Source: an archaeon
Lineage (GTDB): Archaea; Thermoproteota; Thermoprotei_A; Marsarchaeales; Marsarchaeaceae
DNA: 33,772 bases
Assembly (NCBI GenBank): GCA_021817005.1
Contig: JAKAWJ010000022.1
Span: 1-33,772 of the forward strand
Direction: 5' to 3'
Numbering within the stretch: position 1 is the stretch's first letter; the number at the start of each line of letters is the position of its first letter. Shown in pieces: positions 31,447-33,772 of this stretch. The position numbers and the translations under genes were made by a program. The notes beneath the pieces are model-generated. The model did not search any database. It saw only the letters and a list, made by a program, of their open reading frames with translations, and had not been told where the DNA came from.

Positions 31447-32037
31447 CTAGCCGGGAGCGCTTTCGACCCGGGAATAGATTGCCTTTATGTAAGCGTAGGC
31501 GATGTACGCAATCGCGGCATTCATGAATAGCACCATCCCTGCTCCCGCAAGCGCAAAGCCGGCAGGCGCAAATGGGGAGGCGCGCAATCCTTCACTAGCG
31601 TAAATATCGGGCCGTATCAGAAAGAGGATGGCAAGAAGTGTGTCTCCCACGAGCCAAGCAATAAGAAGCAGCCCCTTGGTAATTCCCTTCAAACTTCCGA
31701 GCGAGCCTCCGACCAAGAGCCCCGAGAGGAGAAGCGAGAACTCCTCCGTTCCCCTGTATAGCGGCTGAGACGCCGCTAGGGCAAACGGTAAGGGAAGGTG
31801 CCATAAAAGAATGAGTGCGCAGCCTGGTATCCAGAGTCTGTGCTTTAGTTGCAGCAATCCCGAACCTGCAACCAGGCCAGAGAGAATAAGGGAATAATGC
31901 GAAAGCATATAGATCAACGGGCTGCTGCCTTCGAGTCCCTCCGTATACGGATTGAAGACAGCCAGCGCAAAAATAACAGCGGCCGTCAAACGCGTGAATC
32001 CGACCCGTTGAACGCCTGAGCCACGATGGCCCATCAC
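31447..32037 (-). CDS. DUF1404-like membrane protein
   Basis: A 196-residue protein with about five or six transmembrane helices. The segment NPYTEGLEGSSPLIYMLSHY (about 29-48), followed by SLILSGLVAGSGLLQL, resembles the DUF1404 family found in Sulfolobales and related acidophiles, where an xEGLE...SP..YM.SHY pattern sits in the first periplasmic loop. The conserved His and Tyr could bind heme or copper, but that is a guess. Start GTG 32037 overlaps the stop of the upstream gene by GTGA, so the two membrane proteins are translationally coupled and probably act together. Confidence 0.65.
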   Translation of the reverse strand: MMGHRGSGVQRVGFTRLTAAVIFALAVFNPYTEGLEGSSPLIYMLSHYSLILSGLVAGSGLLQLKHRLWIPGCALILLWHLPLPFALAASQPLYRGTEEFSLLLSGLLVGGSLGSLKGITKGLLLIAWLVGDTLLAILFLIRPDIYASEGLRASPFAPAGFALAGAGMVLFMNAAIAYIAYAYIKAIYSRVESAPG

Positions 32038-32843
32038 GCGCTCGCCGTTCTTAGAGCCCTATTTTCTTCTACTGGTATTCTGTTCAAAGAATCAAGATTC
32101 AGTTTTAGGGCGATCGCAACAGATATGGGTAGGGCATAATAAAGCACGTTCAGCACGACTGCTCCCAGAGGAGCGACCGTCACCGCGAAGATGGTGGGCG
32201 AAAATGCCGCAAGTAGCTCTGGGATGGATATACAACACGAGGCTCCTCCGACTACGCCTACAACGGGAATCAGCGTAGAACCACCCCACTTCTTTATGAC
32301 CGAGCTCACTTTTATCAATCGAGAGAAATTGCCCACGACCAGTATAGCGATTACCAACGCAGAAATAATTGCGAATGGTCCCAGGACCACTCCGTAATAT
32401 GGGGGAGCCAGAATCGTGAGATTAGGGTCGACCGTAACTAGAAGGAGCACATTATACCAGGTATGAGGTTGAATTGCGAAGTTGGATGAGATCAGCACTG
32501 CGGCACCAGTGTTGCCCGGAGGAGCCCCAAAGACCGCGACCAGTATCCGCTCAAGTAGGAAGCCGTATATCACCAAGTGTACCGAAATGTAGCCGAAGAA
32601 GAACGCAAGCAGTCGCTTGCTCGAGGCCATCGCGCGGAAGGCGAGCGCGGTGGGCTTAGCAAGCGGCAGCCCGAGCAATCCCGCGGTCAAGAACAGCCAG
32701 AAGAAGAGCGCGAAGGTATTGGGGACTAGCATGCTCTCTGGGCTGTAGATGCTCAGCCTGCCGGTTGCAAAGTAGAGCGCAGCAAACCATATCAGACTGA
32801 AGCCGAGGCTGCTCACAGCGAGCCCCCGATATTCGCCCCTCAC
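32034..32843 (-). CDS. Polytopic membrane protein with GASCC motif
   Basis: A 269-residue protein with about seven hydrophobic segments: 10-30, 40-60, 75-100, 130-140, 150-173 (VVLGPFAIISALVIAILVVG), 190-215 (STLIPVVGVVGGASCC) and 222-245 (FAVTVAPLGAVVLNVLYYAL). The Cys pair in GGASCCISIPEL lies at a membrane boundary and is a likely functional or metal-binding site. It is the first gene of a two-gene unit with the DUF1404-like protein. GTG 32843 is leaderless: the TATA (ATTTAAAT, plus 32866-32873) is about 26 nt upstream, and a palindrome fills the space between. Membrane electron-transport accessory or copper handling is possible, but I do not recognise the family. Confidence 0.65.
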   Translation of the reverse strand: MRGEYRGLAVSSLGFSLIWFAALYFATGRLSIYSPESMLVPNTFALFFWLFLTAGLLGLPLAKPTALAFRAMASSKRLLAFFFGYISVHLVIYGFLLERILVAVFGAPPGNTGAAVLISSNFAIQPHTWYNVLLLVTVDPNLTILAPPYYGVVLGPFAIISALVIAILVVGNFSRLIKVSSVIKKWGGSTLIPVVGVVGGASCCISIPELLAAFSPTIFAVTVAPLGAVVLNVLYYALPISVAIALKLNLDSLNRIPVEENRALRTASA

Positions 32844-32853
32844 ACAGTACTAC

Positions 32854-32873
32854 CTGGAATTCCAGATTTAAAT
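32854..32873 (-). promoter_or_regulatory. TATA box with adjoining 12-bp palindrome
   Basis: CTGGAATTCCAG (32854-32865) is a perfect palindrome abutting the TATA-like ATTTAAAT (32866-32873) and ending 10 nt before the GTG start at 32843. It is placed like an archaeal repressor site over the initiation region. Confidence 0.55.
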
Positions 32874-32878
32874 CCTTC

Positions 32879-33529
32879 CTAGACAGGGTGTATCGCCTGC
32901 CAGACCCTAAAGCGCTTCTGAGAAAGTGATTTTCGTATGCAGCAATCGCATTCAGACTCTCGCGGCTTCTGTCCAACCCGCTCCGAGAGGATTTGGTTGC
33001 TCCCGGCGGGAGAGGGGTAGAGGTAATCACCCCTTATCTCCTGCTGTAGAGGAGCCCGCACCCACGACAAACTGTTGGCCGAGAGGCTGAGAGCGCGGCA
33101 GAGTATGCAAGTAAGGCGAGGTGGGGCTAGCCTCTTTCTGCAGTAGCTCAGGTAGATGCCTGAGACCTTCCTGCTCAGCACCCAGTCGAGCAACCCCGGG
33201 AGCTCCTTCCTCCTGAAGTTCAATCCCGACCCGACACGATAGCCGAGTAGAACCTGCTCCGGATGCTCTACCTTTTAGCTCAGAATCTTGACCTGACTAG
33301 CCAAGTGCGATATTTGGTCGATTCGATTGAAATAACTCTCGCGCAAGCCGCCTTCTTTCTTTGGTCTGCTGTATTCATAAAGCGCCTTGACTCTAGGCCG
33401 GGTATCCTCCGACTTCCCATCTGGAACCTGCGGCACCTGGCTATCCCCTGCCTATCCCAGACCTGTACCGTGTTGGGTGCTCACCCCGGGCATATTCCCC
33501 GCCTTCTTCGGGCTGTAGCTGCGCTCCAA
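32879..33529 (-). mobile_element. tnpA: Remnant of IS607-family serine recombinase (tnpA)
   Basis: Minus-strand frames reconstruct an IS607 TnpA. The MerR-like HTH reads SYSPKKAGNMPGVST; after a shift near 33480 it continues NTVQVWDRQGIARCRR, GSRRIPGLESRRFM. RKKAACARVIS follows, where the serine-recombinase YARVSS motif should stand; the catalytic Ser position is Ile. Another frame gives DQISHLASQVKILS (compare QKSDLxRQVxIL). After a stop, HPEQVLLGYRVGSGLNFRRKEL, LLDWVLSRKVSGIYLSYCRKRLA and LQQEIRGDYL complete the catalytic domain (compare GSGLNFRRxxLxxLL and RLARFG). Several frameshifts, a stop and the changed Ser make it dead. No tnpB follows; the next gene starts 36 bp on. Confidence 0.82.
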
Positions 33530-33630
33530 GCTGTATTGAACTCTAAACAGGCATTAATTTTCGTTCGCGCTTCGTTAGCTGCTGTTACCCTAGCTCGAGA
33601 GGTGGAGTCCGTCAGCAGCGAAATATGGAT

Positions 33631-33649
33631 GGGGCCGCTAGCCGGCCCC
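33631..33649. repeat. GC-rich hairpin next to the tnpA remnant
   Basis: GGGGCCG and CGGCCCC are perfect 7-bp arms around CTAGC. A minus-strand TATA-like GCATATAAG adjoins it at about 33649-33657. It lies about 100 nt upstream of the recombinase remnant and just downstream of the right-edge gene's stop, so it could be that gene's terminator or a subterminal IS structure. Confidence 0.45.
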
Positions 33650-33674
33650 TTATATGCCTTCAGTCGGTGGCGGT

Positions 33675-33772
33675 TCAGGAATTAAAAACGAGCTCCTTCC
33701 TAGTGACGTCTTGTCGCTCAAACTTTGATTTAACCCAGTGGCGCACGTCCTTGAATTCAATATTCTCAGATC
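33675..33772 (-). CDS. 3' end of a gene cut by right edge
   Basis: The minus strand is open from the window edge to TGA at 33677-33675, reading SENIEFKDVRHWVKSKF then ERQDVTRKELVFNS. The charged, helix-like composition suggests a real C-terminus, but only 32 codons are visible and no family can be given. Confidence 0.35.
   Translation of the reverse strand, partial: SENIEFKDVRHWVKSKFERQDVTRKELVFNS

Noticed and set aside
33263-33685. 140-codon plus-strand ORF at the right edge
   Set aside because: It lies opposite the IS607 recombinase remnant, whose minus-strand frames match known motifs. The plus-strand product has no recognisable features.
1-33772. CRISPR array or toxin-antitoxin module
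   Set aside because: No regularly spaced repeats occur. The RHH protein's neighbour is RecA-like, not a PIN, RelE or MazF toxin, so a TA reading is not supported.

Overview
The window looks like archaeal chromosome from a TACK-type, probably acidophilic lineage. The evidence is an intact herA-mre11-rad50-nurA repair operon, a short XPF nuclease without a helicase half, TATA-like boxes about 25-30 nt upstream of many start codons (leaderless or short-leader transcripts), frequent GTG and TTG starts, archaeal regulators (TrmB, bacterio-opsin-activator HTH, ribbon-helix-helix), a membrane-anchored thermopsin-like protease and a DUF1404-like membrane protein. Thermopsins and DUF1404 are known mainly from hot or acidic habitats. 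The exact phylum cannot be fixed by eye. No tRNA, rRNA or CRISPR array was found.

Layout. 1-3.2 kb: a winged-helix-like gene cut by the left edge, an ArsB/NhaD-type permease, a thioredoxin-fold protein and a flavin reductase with a palindrome between its TATA box and start. 3.2-4.1 kb: an arginase-fold protein with two altered metal ligands. 4.2-10.6 kb: herA-mre11-rad50-nurA, mostly translationally coupled by 4-nt overlaps. 10.5-15 kb: a frame-disrupted small gene, a short MscS channel, a small membrane protein, a membrane-tethered winged-helix regulator and a gamma-glutamyltransferase. 15.2-19.2 kb: two unrecognised proteins, a DUF84 NTPase, the wreck of a PstB-type ATPase gene, XPF nuclease and an ECF S component. 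19.2-23.7 kb is gene-poor and decayed: a broken archaeal AAA ATPase, a broken secreted beta-sandwich gene and an orphan open frame, mixed with intact DUF1579-like, HTH_10 and VOC genes. 24-28.4 kb: acetoacetyl-CoA synthetase convergent with a TrmB regulator, a Rieske ferredoxin, and a divergent pair (ribbon-helix-helix/Cys-His protein and a RecA-fold protein without a P-loop) sharing a palindromic promoter. 28.5-33.8 kb: small unknown ORFs, a thermopsin-like protease, two coupled membrane proteins, the remnant of an IS607 serine recombinase and a gene end cut by the right edge.

How the parts fit. HerA/NurA and Mre11/Rad50 form the archaeal end-resection machine. The XPF nuclease and DUF84 NTPase are further nucleic-acid or nucleotide maintenance genes. 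The P-loop-less RecA-fold protein beside a ribbon-helix-helix protein is the best candidate for something undescribed. At least four clearly broken genes, most within 17-23.5 kb and at the right edge, mark these stretches as former insertion or acquisition zones.
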